A DNA stretch of 7,347 bases from CAZCBN01 sp964496975 (GCA_964496975.1 CAZCBN010000145.1:1-7347); one strand, 5' to 3'. Numbered from the stretch's first letter, positions 1 through 6,664 are shown. Numbers and translations: made by a program. The notes: generated by a model from the letters alone, not told the origin.

Positions 1-2
1 CG

Positions 3-791
3 CTGGGCGTGTCGGCGGCCGTGCTGCTCGGCGCCGTGACGACGGGCTTTGCGATCCGCGAGCGGGCGCTGCGCGAGAGCCGCGCCGCGGCGCAGCGGGC
101 CGCGGCCGAGGCCGACGCGCTCGCCGCGACGCTCCGCGAGCAGTTCGCGGCGCTCTTGGAGGAGGGGGCCCGGCCCGAGTCGCTCGTCTCGCCGCCGAGC
201 GTGGAAGACCTCGTGGAGCGGCAGCTCGTCCGCCTGAGCGAGTCGCGCCGCGACGCGGCGGACCGCGGCGCCGTCGCCGATGCCGAGCGGCTCGCCGACA
301 CCGAGGCGGGCCTGCGGGCCCTGCTCGCGGAGGCGTACGCCGACCAGGGCCGCGACGAGGACGCGCGGGCGCAGCTCTCGCAGTCGCTGGGCCTGCTGCG
401 CGGCCTGCCGACCACGCCGCGCCGGGCCGAGCGGGCGCAGGGCATCTCGCTCGACCTCGCGGCGTCGTACTTCCGCGCTGCGCGACCGGCGGAGGCGGTG
501 GACGTCTACGCCCGGGCCCTCGGCGCGCCGGGCGGCGCGGCGCCGCCGGCGGACCGCCGCGTGGCCATGGGCCTGCACTGGGCCGATTACGCGCGGGCGC
601 TCGCGGCGCTGCAGCGCTTCGGCGAGTCGGTGGACGCGTTCAACGAGGCGCTGCGCCTGCTGCCCGCGCAGCCGGACGACGCGGCGCTGGCGACGCTGGT
701 GGGCCTTGCGCAGGCCGACCGCCGCCGGGCGGAGGCGGCGCGACGGGCCGTGTCCGGCTCCATCGCGCCGACCCCGGCTGATTCCCCGTAA
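3..791 (+). CDS. Membrane-anchored TPR protein, C-terminal part (possible Ser/Thr kinase tail), 5'-truncated by window
   Basis: The frame is open to the window edge (first full codon at base 3) and ends with TAA at 789-791, so 262 residues are visible and the true start lies upstream; the GTG at 9 is not a credible start because it falls inside a membrane helix. Numbering from the first visible codon, residues 2-18 are a hydrophobic segment ending before an Arg/Glu pair. Residues 19-50 are Ala/Arg/Glu-rich and probably coiled coil. Three TPR-like helical hairpins follow at about 101-134 (AEAYADQGRDEDARAQL), 145-174 (AASYFRAARPAEAVDVYARA) and 187-221 (YARALAALQRFGESVDAFNE). A single TM helix followed by a coiled coil and TPRs is the usual tail of planctomycete Ser/Thr protein kinases, where the TPR part lies outside the cytoplasmic membrane. 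The kinase domain itself is not in the window, so a plain TPR membrane protein is equally possible. It converges on the next gene with a 36-base gap. Confidence 0.75.
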   Translation: MGVSAAVLLGAVTTGFAIRERALRESRAAAQRAAAEADALAATLREQFAALLEEGARPESLVSPPSVEDLVERQLVRLSESRRDAADRGAVADAERLADTEAGLRALLAEAYADQGRDEDARAQLSQSLGLLRGLPTTPRRAERAQGISLDLAASYFRAARPAEAVDVYARALGAPGGAAPPADRRVAMGLHWADYARALAALQRFGESVDAFNEALRLLPAQPDDAALATLVGLAQADRRRAEAARRAVSGSIAPTPADSP

Positions 792-827
792 GGCGCGTCG
801 CCCCCCGGCGGGTCGCCGCGAGGCGCG

Positions 828-1520
828 TCAGGCCGTGCGCCGCCGCCGCGTCGCGAGGCCGCCGGCCACCGCCAGCACCGCCGCCGCGCCGGGCGCGGGC
901 AGCAGGATGGTGATGCGGGCGCTGAGGCGACCATCGGTGTCGTTCAGGTTCGCGCCGACGAAGGCGTTGTAGAAGCTGCGGATGGTGGTGCCGGCCGCGA
1001 TGACGCCCTCGGTCGCGCCGCTGCCGTCGCCCAGGAAGTCGAAGGTGGCGTTGCCGCCGTCGGCCTCAAACACCTGCGCCTGCACGACGAAGGCCGTCTC
1101 GTCGGCGAAGAAGAAGCCGAGCCCCTCGTCGAACGCCGACGCCGACGCGAACGTCTCGCCCGTGAAGACCTCGCCCACATCGGCCGGCGGGGCCACGGTG
1201 GCCGAGCCGTTGATGTCAATGATGATGCGCGGCGCCGAGGTGCTGCGCACGCCGCCCACGATGCTGACGCGCAGGCTGAGGTCGCTGCCGGCGACCAGCA
1301 CGCCGTTGCGGACGAGGCCGCTGCTCGTGCCGCCCTCACCCGAGGCGGCGTCGAAGTTCGCCGTCGCGAAGCCCGCCGCGCTGTCGTTGAAGCCCTCGCT
1401 CTCGAAAAGCGTGTCCGACGAGCCGACCACCTCAAGCGACGTCAGCACCGGCGCCGCGACACCCGCCGAGCACGCCAGCGACAGACCCACGCTTGCCCAA
1501 ACCCCCATCGAGTGACGCAT
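828..1520 (-). CDS. Secreted PEP-CTERM-like surface protein, 230 aa, function unknown
   Basis: The start is ATG at 1520: AAGGGGG lies six bases upstream, and this start gives a clean signal peptide (MRHSMGVWASVGLSLACSAG, cleavage probably near residues 19-23). An upstream in-frame start at 1574 would add 18 Arg/His-rich residues and bury the ribosome site. The mature part is acidic and rich in Gly, Ala, Ser, Thr, Asp and Phe, with alternating hydrophobic residues suggesting a beta-sandwich. I recognise no catalytic motif. The C-terminus (208-230) reads PAPG, then a hydrophobic stretch, then RRRR: a PEP-CTERM-like sorting signal of the type processed by exosortases. Such proteins are expected to be exported by Sec and then released or anchored at the cell surface. 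No exosortase is present nearby. It lies downstream of serS on the same strand, 144 bases away, so co-transcription is possible but it has its own ribosome site. Confidence 0.8.
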   Translation of the reverse strand: MRHSMGVWASVGLSLACSAGVAAPVLTSLEVVGSSDTLFESEGFNDSAAGFATANFDAASGEGGTSSGLVRNGVLVAGSDLSLRVSIVGGVRSTSAPRIIIDINGSATVAPPADVGEVFTGETFASASAFDEGLGFFFADETAFVVQAQVFEADGGNATFDFLGDGSGATEGVIAAGTTIRSFYNAFVGANLNDTDGRLSARITILLPAPGAAAVLAVAGGLATRRRRTA

Positions 1521-1526
1521 GCCGAA

Positions 1527-1533
1527 CCCCCTT
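1527..1533 (-). promoter_or_regulatory. Shine-Dalgarno site (AAGGGGG) deciding the start at 1520
   Basis: On the minus strand AAGGGGG ends six bases before the ATG at 1520. It supports this start over the longer in-frame option beginning at 1574 and agrees with the signal peptide beginning at the same Met. Confidence 0.6.
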
Positions 1534-1664
1534 CGCCTGGTGCGGTGCGCGCACCGCGACGTGCGGACGCCCACACACGCCCGTCACGCACCCAGAGCGT
1601 GCCGATTCCCGGGGCTCGTGCAACCCAAATTCTTGAGAAAACTCCGTGAAGCCGCCCGGCGTGC

Positions 1665-3083
1665 TCAGCCCCGCGGCTGGAGGCGTTCCATGCCGCCCAT
1701 CAGCGGCCGCAGCGCCGCGGGGATCGTCACGGATCCGTCGGCGTTCTGGTGCATTTCAAGGATGGGGATCAGGAGCCTGGGGCTCGCCGCGACGGTGTTG
1801 TTCAGGCTGTGGCAGAAGGTTGTTTGGCCCTTGCCCCCCTCGCCCCCGGGCCGGTACCGCATGTTCAGCCGGCGGCACTGGTAGTCGTAGAGCCGGCTCG
1901 CCGAGTGCGTCTCGCCGAAGTCGCCCGCGGGCCGGCCGTCCTTGCCCACCTCGCCGCGGCCGGGCATCCAGCACTCCACGTCCACCATGTCGGCGTTCTT
2001 CACGCCCAGGTCGCCCGTGCAGCACTGCAGGAGCCGGTAGGGCAGCTCCAGGCTCTGCAGCAGATCCTCCACGAACCCCAGCATCTTGCGGTGCCACGCC
2101 CGGCTCTCGGCCTCGTCGGCCTTGCAGATCACCACCTGCTCCACCTTGTCGAACTGGTGGATGCGGTACAGGCCCGCCGTGTCCTTCCCAGCCGCCCCGG
2201 CCTCGCGACGGAAGCACGTGCTCACCGTGACGTACTGCAGCGGGAGCGACGCCTCGTCCAGGATCTCGTCCTGGTGCAGGCCCATCAGCCCCACCTCGCC
2301 CGTGCCGGTCAGAAACAGGTCATACCCCCCGCCCCGCTCCGACTCGGGCACGTGGTACGCCTGCTCGCGGCCCGCGGGGAAAAAGCCGGTGCCGACCATC
2401 GCCTCCTCGCGCACCAGCACCGGCACGCTCATCGCCCGGTAGCCGTGGCGGTCAATCATGAAGTCCATCGCGTACCGCAGCACCGCCTGGTGGAGCCGCA
2501 TGCCCGCGCCGGTGAGCACATAGCTCCGGCTCCCCGCCATTTTCACGCCGCGCGGGAAGTCCACCAGGCCCAGGCTCTCGCACAGCTCCAGGTGCGTGCG
2601 CGGGGCAAAGCCCCGGTTCGCCGCGTAGGGCTTCGCCCAGTCCCACCCCGCCGGCGCCCACCGGCGGATCTCCACGTTGTCCTCCGAGCCCTTGCCCACC
2701 GGCACGTCCGCGTCGGGCGGCAGGGGGATCGTGAGCAGGAGCGCGTCCAGCTCGGGCGACACCTGCGCGATCTGCTCGTCCAGCGCCTGGATCTGCTGCT
2801 TGAGCCGCGCCGGCGCGGCCTTGATGGCCTCGATCTCCGCCTCCAGCCGCGCCCGCTCCTCCCCCTGCGCCGCCTTCAGCTTGCCGGAGAGCTGCCCGAT
2901 CTTGGGCCCCGTCTCCTTCGCGAGGCGGTTCTGCTCCGCCCGCAGCGTCTCCTGCTCCTGCTGCAGGCCGCGGCGGCGGCCGTCGAGGTCCAGCACCCGA
3001 TCTATATTTACGGCCATGCCCTTGCGGGCCGCCCCGACGCGGTAATGCTCCGGACGCTCTCTCAGATCTCGCAGGTCGATCAT
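1665..3083 (-). CDS. serS: Seryl-tRNA synthetase (SerRS), 472 aa
   Basis: This cytoplasmic class II enzyme charges tRNA(Ser) and tRNA(Sec) with serine using ATP. The start at ATG 3083 gives MIDLRDLRERPEHYR, the usual beginning of bacterial SerRS; an in-frame extension to 3347 would add 88 unlike residues. Residues about 35-115 are the charged tRNA-binding coiled-coil arm. The catalytic core follows: TGTGEV (260-265, usually T-A-E, serine/adenylate contact), motif 2 CFRREAG (290-296) leading into HQFDKVE (309-315), ETHSAS (391-396), and motif 3 with SLNNTVAASPR (426-436, Arg436). The LNNT and ETHS motifs follow the Thermus-type pattern rather than the E. coli LNGSG/SSCS pattern. At 472 residues it is longer than the usual 420-430, partly from a loop of about a dozen residues at 376-390 (RGEVGKDGRPAGDFG). 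No Shine-Dalgarno precedes the ATG. Base use is GCG/CTG/GAG-rich, unlike the plus-strand genes downstream. Confidence 0.97.
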   Translation of the reverse strand: MIDLRDLRERPEHYRVGAARKGMAVNIDRVLDLDGRRRGLQQEQETLRAEQNRLAKETGPKIGQLSGKLKAAQGEERARLEAEIEAIKAAPARLKQQIQALDEQIAQVSPELDALLLTIPLPPDADVPVGKGSEDNVEIRRWAPAGWDWAKPYAANRGFAPRTHLELCESLGLVDFPRGVKMAGSRSYVLTGAGMRLHQAVLRYAMDFMIDRHGYRAMSVPVLVREEAMVGTGFFPAGREQAYHVPESERGGGYDLFLTGTGEVGLMGLHQDEILDEASLPLQYVTVSTCFRREAGAAGKDTAGLYRIHQFDKVEQVVICKADEAESRAWHRKMLGFVEDLLQSLELPYRLLQCCTGDLGVKNADMVDVECWMPGRGEVGKDGRPAGDFGETHSASRLYDYQCRRLNMRYRPGGEGGKGQTTFCHSLNNTVAASPRLLIPILEMHQNADGSVTIPAALRPLMGGMERLQPRG

Positions 3084-3438
3084 GGCGGCGAGTGTAGGAA
3101 GGCGGCTCTCCCCGTCTGCGATTGGGGATGCGTGGGATCCGCGCCGCCCGCGTCGCGCGGCTGGACACCAATCAAAGACCAAATAACTCGCCATCCGCGC
3201 CCCGCCGCGGTCCGGCCGATCGCCCGGGATCGCTCGACGAAGCGCCCTCAGAGTCAACGAAAACGCTCGCATCGCCCGACGGATCCCGTCGCCATCCCCT
3301 GATCCGTCAAGATTTTGTGCGCAAGCCGCAGAACTTGCCCACTTCACTGGCCGCTCCGCAGACCCGTGGCACCTTGTCTATCGACCGGCGTTCCGTTCGC
3401 CGGCGGAGTGTGTTAGAGAAATCGAGAGGGGTTATCCC
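3084..3438. other. Divergent intergenic region between serS and the second PEP-CTERM-like gene
   Basis: These 355 bases separate two genes pointing away from each other and should hold both promoters. I find no ORF with protein-like composition and no tRNA or riboswitch pattern. On the serS side a TACACT box (3091-3096, minus strand) lies seven bases before the ATG. On the other side GAGAGGGG (3424-3431) sits seven bases before the ATG at 3439 and is a good ribosome site. A 6-bp inverted repeat, CCGGCG (3385-3390) and CGCCGG (3398-3403) with a 7-base spacer, could be a leader hairpin or operator. I could not assign a -35/-10 pair for the plus-strand gene. Confidence 0.5.
3091..3096 (-). promoter_or_regulatory. 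Possible -10 box for serS (TACACT), implying a leaderless or very short leader
   Basis: TACACT matches four of six positions of TATAAT and ends seven bases before the serS ATG, so transcription would begin at or next to the start codon. This would fit the absence of a Shine-Dalgarno there. No good -35 hexamer stands 16-18 bases upstream, so the call is weak. Confidence 0.22.
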
Positions 3439-4141
3439 ATGGCTTTCACGCGCACCTTGGTCGCGAGCGCTGTCGCTCTCGGCATGTCGGCCGGCACCGC
3501 CTCGGCCGCGTTTTCCGAGATCTTCATCGACGATTACAGCGACGGCTTCACCGACCTGACCACCCGCATGTCGGGCATNNNNNNNNNNCATGTTCAGCAC
3601 GGCGGGCATCCCGAACGTTCTCGGCACCGTCCGCGAGATCCGTTACAACCTCGTCAGCAACCCCGCCAACACCCGCATCAACATCCTCGCCGGTGACGCC
3701 GACTTCCCCGGCCTCGCCGTCGGCAACGGCCCCCGCATGACCAGCGTCGTCTCCGCCGTGTACAACGCGGGCGGCGCCGGCCTCAACTTCAACGCCACCG
3801 CCCAGGACGTCAACGGCGTCACCTTCAACTTCCTCTCCGTCGACCTCCCCACCGACTTCACCATCACCCTGAACGACGGCGCGGGCCGCACCTCGACCCT
3901 CAATCTCCCCATCGCGTCCGCGACCAACGGCGCCATCCTCTTCACGGCCTTCACCACCGATGCCGGCTTTGACTACTCCGACATCGACGGCGTCACCCTG
4001 CTCTTCAACGACGTGACCCGCCTCGCCGACCGCGACTTCGTCTTCGACTACATCGCCTTCGGCGTGGACGTCCCCGCCCCCGCCGGCGCCGGCCTCCTCG
4101 CCCTCACGGGCCTGGCCGCCTGCATCCGCCGCCGCAAGTAA
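3439..4141 (+). CDS. Secreted PEP-CTERM-like surface protein, crossed by an assembly gap
   Basis: The gene starts at ATG 3439, with GAGAGGGG seven bases upstream, and ends with TAA at 4139-4141. The first 46 residues include a signal peptide (MAFTRTLVASAVALGMSAGT, cleavage after about residue 23, ASA|A), then FSEIFIDDYSDGFTDLTTRM. The ten Ns at 3579-3588 shift the reading frame, but the frame after the gap continues as a 183-residue secreted-protein sequence beginning at 3590, so this is one gene and not two. The body is rich in Asn, Thr, Asp, Phe and Gly, probably beta-sheet. The end is VPAPAG, a hydrophobic helix, then IRRRK, a PEP-CTERM-like sorting tail. Function is unknown; export by Sec and exosortase processing are inferred from the family. 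If the gap is a 3-base overlap, the protein has 229 residues. Codons end mostly in C, as in the next gene. A strong terminator follows, so it is probably transcribed alone. Confidence 0.82.
3579..3588. other. Assembly gap (10 Ns)
   Basis: A run of exactly ten Ns joins two contig ends within the second PEP-CTERM-like gene. Both flanks carry CAT (…GGGCAT before, CATGTT… after). Collapsing the Ns onto that shared CAT restores one reading frame. Confidence 0.97.
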
Positions 4142-4215
4142 GCCCCGCCGACCGGGGGCCGCGCCGCACGGCGCCGCGCTCCGCGTCCGGCTCACTCCGA
4201 TCTGATTTCTCTCCG

Positions 4216-4292
4216 ACGGGCCGCGACCCTCGGAAGCCCGCGCCGATCTCCGGCGCCCCGGCTTCCCTCGGTCGCGGCCCGTTCTTTTTTTT
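4216..4292 (+). terminator. Strong compound intrinsic terminator
   Basis: A perfect 13-bp outer stem pairs 4216-4228 (ACGGGCCGCGACC) with 4270-4282. Inside it, after a symmetric CTC/CTC internal loop, a 7-bp stem pairs 4232-4238 (GGAAGCC) with 4260-4266, and a 6-bp stem pairs 4240-4245 (GCGCCG) with 4251-4256 around the loop ATCTC. The outer stem is followed by TTC and eight Ts (4285-4292). It lies about 75 bases after the stop of the PEP-CTERM-like gene and 137 bases before the FHA-ATPase start, so it should isolate the two genes. Confidence 0.9.
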
Positions 4293-4416
4293 GCTCGCGC
4301 GCTCGCCCCCGCCGCGCCCGCCCGTCCGCTGCGGCCCGACCCGCCGGCCCCGGCGCACCCTTCTGCAACCCCTCCGCCCACAACCGATACGATGGAGCGT
4401 GTCCGCTCGACTCGCT

Positions 4417-4422
4417 GGGGAA
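4417..4422 (+). promoter_or_regulatory. Shine-Dalgarno site (GGGGAA) deciding the GTG start at 4429
   Basis: GGGGAA ends six bases before GTG 4429, the codon at which FHA-domain homology begins. The open frame extends back to a TTG at 4291, but that codon lies in the T-tract of the terminator and cannot be the start. Confidence 0.55.
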
Positions 4423-4428
4423 CGCGCC

Positions 4429-6084
4429 GTGGCAAACCTTCAACTCCGACTCTCCGACGGCCGCGGCAGGCCCATCCGCCTGACCGAAGACGCCATCACC
4501 ATCGGCCGCCACCCCGACAACCGCCTCCGCATCAAGGACGAGAAGGCAAGCCGCCACCACTGCGTCATCGAGCCAGACCCCACCGCCCCCGGCGCCTTCC
4601 GCGTCCGAGACCTCGGCAGCCGCAACGGCACCCGTCTCAACGGGGAACGCGTCGCCGCCTCCACCATCTCCGTCGGCGATGTCATCGCCGTCGGCGACCT
4701 CGAGTTCCGCGTCGAGAACCGCGACGCCGCCCCCGCCCCCGACGGCTCCATGGCCGCCAACGGCAAGGCCGCCCGCGCCACCGCCGAGCCCGCCGGCCCA
4801 AAGGAATCCTCCGCCTGGATCGCCGAGCTCGAAGAGATCGAACGCACCTACGGCAACATGCCCAACAGCCCCAGCGCCGAGCTGCAGGGCATCCTCGACG
4901 CCCGCGGCGAGCCGAGCCGCGCCCTCGAAGGCCCCGCCGACGGCCCGCGCTGCGTCGCCCTCCTCCTCCGCGCCGCGTCCCTCACCCGCGCCACCGACGT
5001 GCACCTCGAGCCAAAGCCCGACGCCGTCCACGTCCGCATGCGTGTAGACGGCGTCATGGTCTGGATCACCGAGATCCCCAAGCGCGTCGCCGAGCTCGCC
5101 GGTGGCCTCATCAAAACCGCCTGCCAGATGCAGGCCGCCGCCAAGGACGCCATCCAGGAGGGCCACTTCTCCGCCCGCTTCTCCGGCCGCCGCGTGGAGT
5201 ACCGCGTCAGCTTCACCCCGAGCGTGCAGGGCCAAAAACTCGTCCTCCGCGTGCTCGACCAGGCCGGCGTCCCCGGCGCCATCTCCGACCTCGGCTTCGC
5301 CCCCTACATGATGGAGAAGATCCGCAAGGTCTGCGCCCTCGACGCCGGCATGCTCCTCTGCTGCGGCCCCACCGGCAGCGGCAAAACCACCACCCTCTAC
5401 AACTGCCTCCGCGAGATCGACCGCGAAATCCGCAACGTCGTCACCATCGAGGACCCCGTCGAGTACCAGCTCGACGGCGTCACCCAGATGCCCATCGACG
5501 AGAAGAAGGGCAACACCTTCAGCAGCCTCCTCCGCAGCGTCCTCCGTCAAGACCCCGACGTCATCCTGCTGGGCGAGATCCGCGACGAGGACACCGCCCG
5601 CACCGCCATGCAGGCCGCCCTCACGGGCCACCTCGTCTTCTCCACCGTGCACGCGAAGGACACCATCGCCGCCATCTTCCGCCTGCTCGACCTGCGCGTG
5701 GAGCCCTACCTCGTCGCCAACAGCCTTTCGCTCATCCTCGCGCAGCGCCTCGTCCGCGCCCTCTGCCCCACCTGCAAGTCACCCCAGGCCGCCACGCCGG
5801 GCCTTGTGACGCGCATGGGCCGCTTCGGCAAGGGCGTCACACAGATCAACGCCCCCGTCGGCTGCAAGGCCTGCCTGACGTCCGGCTACCGGGGCCGTCT
5901 CGCCCTCTTTGAACTCCTGGAGATCAACGACGAGCTCCGCGACGTCATCCTCACCACGCCCAACATCCAGGCCATCAAGTCCGTCATCGCCCAGGGCCAC
6001 TTCAACACACTGGGCGAATCCGGCTGGCGTCTCGTCGCCGAGGGCTCCACGAGCATCGAAGAGGTCGAACGCGTCGCCGGCTAA
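4429..6084 (+). CDS. FHA domain fused to GspE/PilB-type secretion or pilus ATPase, 551 aa
   Basis: This is a predicted cytoplasmic hexameric ATPase of the type II secretion/type IV pilus family with an N-terminal phosphothreonine-reading FHA domain. The FHA domain covers about residues 1-97: TIGRHPDN (24-31), SRHH (41-44), DLGSRNGT (61-68), the residues that bind phosphopeptide. A Pro/Ala-rich linker (98-125) follows. The ATPase N-terminal lobe includes ATDVHLEP (188-195). The core has Walker A GPTGSGKTT (313-321), Asp box IEDPVE (340-345), Walker B LLGEIRD (380-386) and His box TGHLVFSTVHAKDT (399-412). C446/C449 and C479/C482 form the tetracysteine zinc site that marks GspE/PilB and is absent from PilT. 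The usual GspE/MshE N-terminal domain is missing, replaced by FHA. GTG 4429 is chosen from the FHA alignment and GGGGAA upstream. No pilin, GspF or other secretion gene is beside it. The strand is strongly C-rich. Export versus pilus role cannot be settled here. Confidence 0.93.
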   Translation: MANLQLRLSDGRGRPIRLTEDAITIGRHPDNRLRIKDEKASRHHCVIEPDPTAPGAFRVRDLGSRNGTRLNGERVAASTISVGDVIAVGDLEFRVENRDAAPAPDGSMAANGKAARATAEPAGPKESSAWIAELEEIERTYGNMPNSPSAELQGILDARGEPSRALEGPADGPRCVALLLRAASLTRATDVHLEPKPDAVHVRMRVDGVMVWITEIPKRVAELAGGLIKTACQMQAAAKDAIQEGHFSARFSGRRVEYRVSFTPSVQGQKLVLRVLDQAGVPGAISDLGFAPYMMEKIRKVCALDAGMLLCCGPTGSGKTTTLYNCLREIDREIRNVVTIEDPVEYQLDGVTQMPIDEKKGNTFSSLLRSVLRQDPDVILLGEIRDEDTARTAMQAALTGHLVFSTVHAKDTIAAIFRLLDLRVEPYLVANSLSLILAQRLVRALCPTCKSPQAATPGLVTRMGRFGKGVTQINAPVGCKACLTSGYRGRLALFELLEINDELRDVILTTPNIQAIKSVIAQGHFNTLGESGWRLVAEGSTSIEEVERVAG

Positions 6085-6111
6085 CGTCCCCCTGTGCCCG
6101 CTCCCGGGTGG

Positions 6112-6130
6112 GGCGGCTCTCCGAGCCGCC
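6112..6130 (+). terminator. Hairpin after the FHA-ATPase, possible terminator or dispersed intergenic repeat
   Basis: An 8-bp perfect stem, GGCGGCTC (6112-6119) with GAGCCGCC (6123-6130), closes a 3-base TCC loop 27 bases after the ATPase stop. There is no T-tract after it, so it is not a textbook intrinsic terminator. It may stall polymerase, protect the 3' end, or be one copy of a palindromic intergenic repeat. Confidence 0.45.
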
Positions 6131-6465
6131 GCGCCGGCGACCGCCGCCGCCGCCGCCCGATGCCAAAGGCGACCCGAGCGCCCCCTCAAAAACCCCACAA
6201 AACCAGCCTCCAACGCAGACCGCGCGGCCCACTCACGCCCCGCACCGCTCCCAAAAATCTCGCCGTGAATTCGCCAGCAGCCGCGTGACACCCGCCCACG
6301 TGCGCCGCTTCCCATCGCGAAGAGGCCCGCCCACCAAGGAAGGCACCCCCTGCCCTCCGGCGGCCCGACCCACAACCCAAGGCCGCCAAACGCCGCGACA
6401 AACCCGCGGCAGCACGCCGCGCCACACGACCGGTCTGATCGCAGGCGGTCTGCTAGTCGGACGAC

Positions 6466-6477
6466 CGGGTCGACCCG
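6466..6477. repeat. 12-base perfect palindrome
   Basis: CGGGTCGACCCG is identical to its reverse complement. It stands in the middle of the non-coding stretch with no gene start near it. It could be a protein-binding dyad, but chance is not excluded in such GC-rich DNA. Confidence 0.3.
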
Positions 6478-6664
6478 ACGCGTCATCCCGCCAAAGAGCC
6501 CGGCGTTCCCAACGCGCCGCACCCGGCATGTCAAGGCCCCGCGGCTTTCAGCGGCCCCCCGCGCCACGCCGCGGCACACCGTGCCGCGCACGCGGCCGCT
6601 CGCGCACGCCGCGTCGGCCGCGTCACGCGTGGCCTCACTCCAGCATGCGATGCGTGTCCGGGCA

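Noticed and set aside
1448..1520. Possible lipoprotein signal (LSLAC) in the first PEP-CTERM-like protein
   Set aside because: The -3 position relative to Cys is Ser rather than Leu and the C-terminal sorting tail already explains surface handling.
1630..1639. TTCT-TG-AGAA dyad between serS and the first PEP-CTERM-like gene
   Set aside because: It has only 4-base half-sites, and nothing else marks it as an operator.
1749..3302. Long plus-strand open frame opposite serS
   Set aside because: It is the antisense shadow of a well-conserved SerRS; the translation is His/Leu/Arg-rich with no domain pattern.
3084..3347. 88-residue N-terminal extension of SerRS
   Set aside because: Sequence before MIDLRDL is unlike SerRS and runs through the divergent promoter region.
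4291..4428. Longer start for the FHA-ATPase
   Set aside because: It would begin in the T-tract of the terminator and add Arg/Pro-rich residues before the FHA domain.
4192..5652. Long minus-strand open frame opposite the FHA-ATPase
   Set aside because: It is Gly/Ala/Asp/Glu-rich low-complexity translation caused by GC-rich third positions; the sense frame has all ATPase motifs.
6141..6157. CCG trinucleotide repeat
   Set aside because: It has about five units in GC-rich non-coding DNA, too short to be meaningful.
6233..6529. Minus-strand 98-residue open frame in the non-coding stretch
   Set aside because: It is Trp/Arg/Gly-rich with no recognisable domain or ribosome site, as expected by chance in GC-rich DNA.
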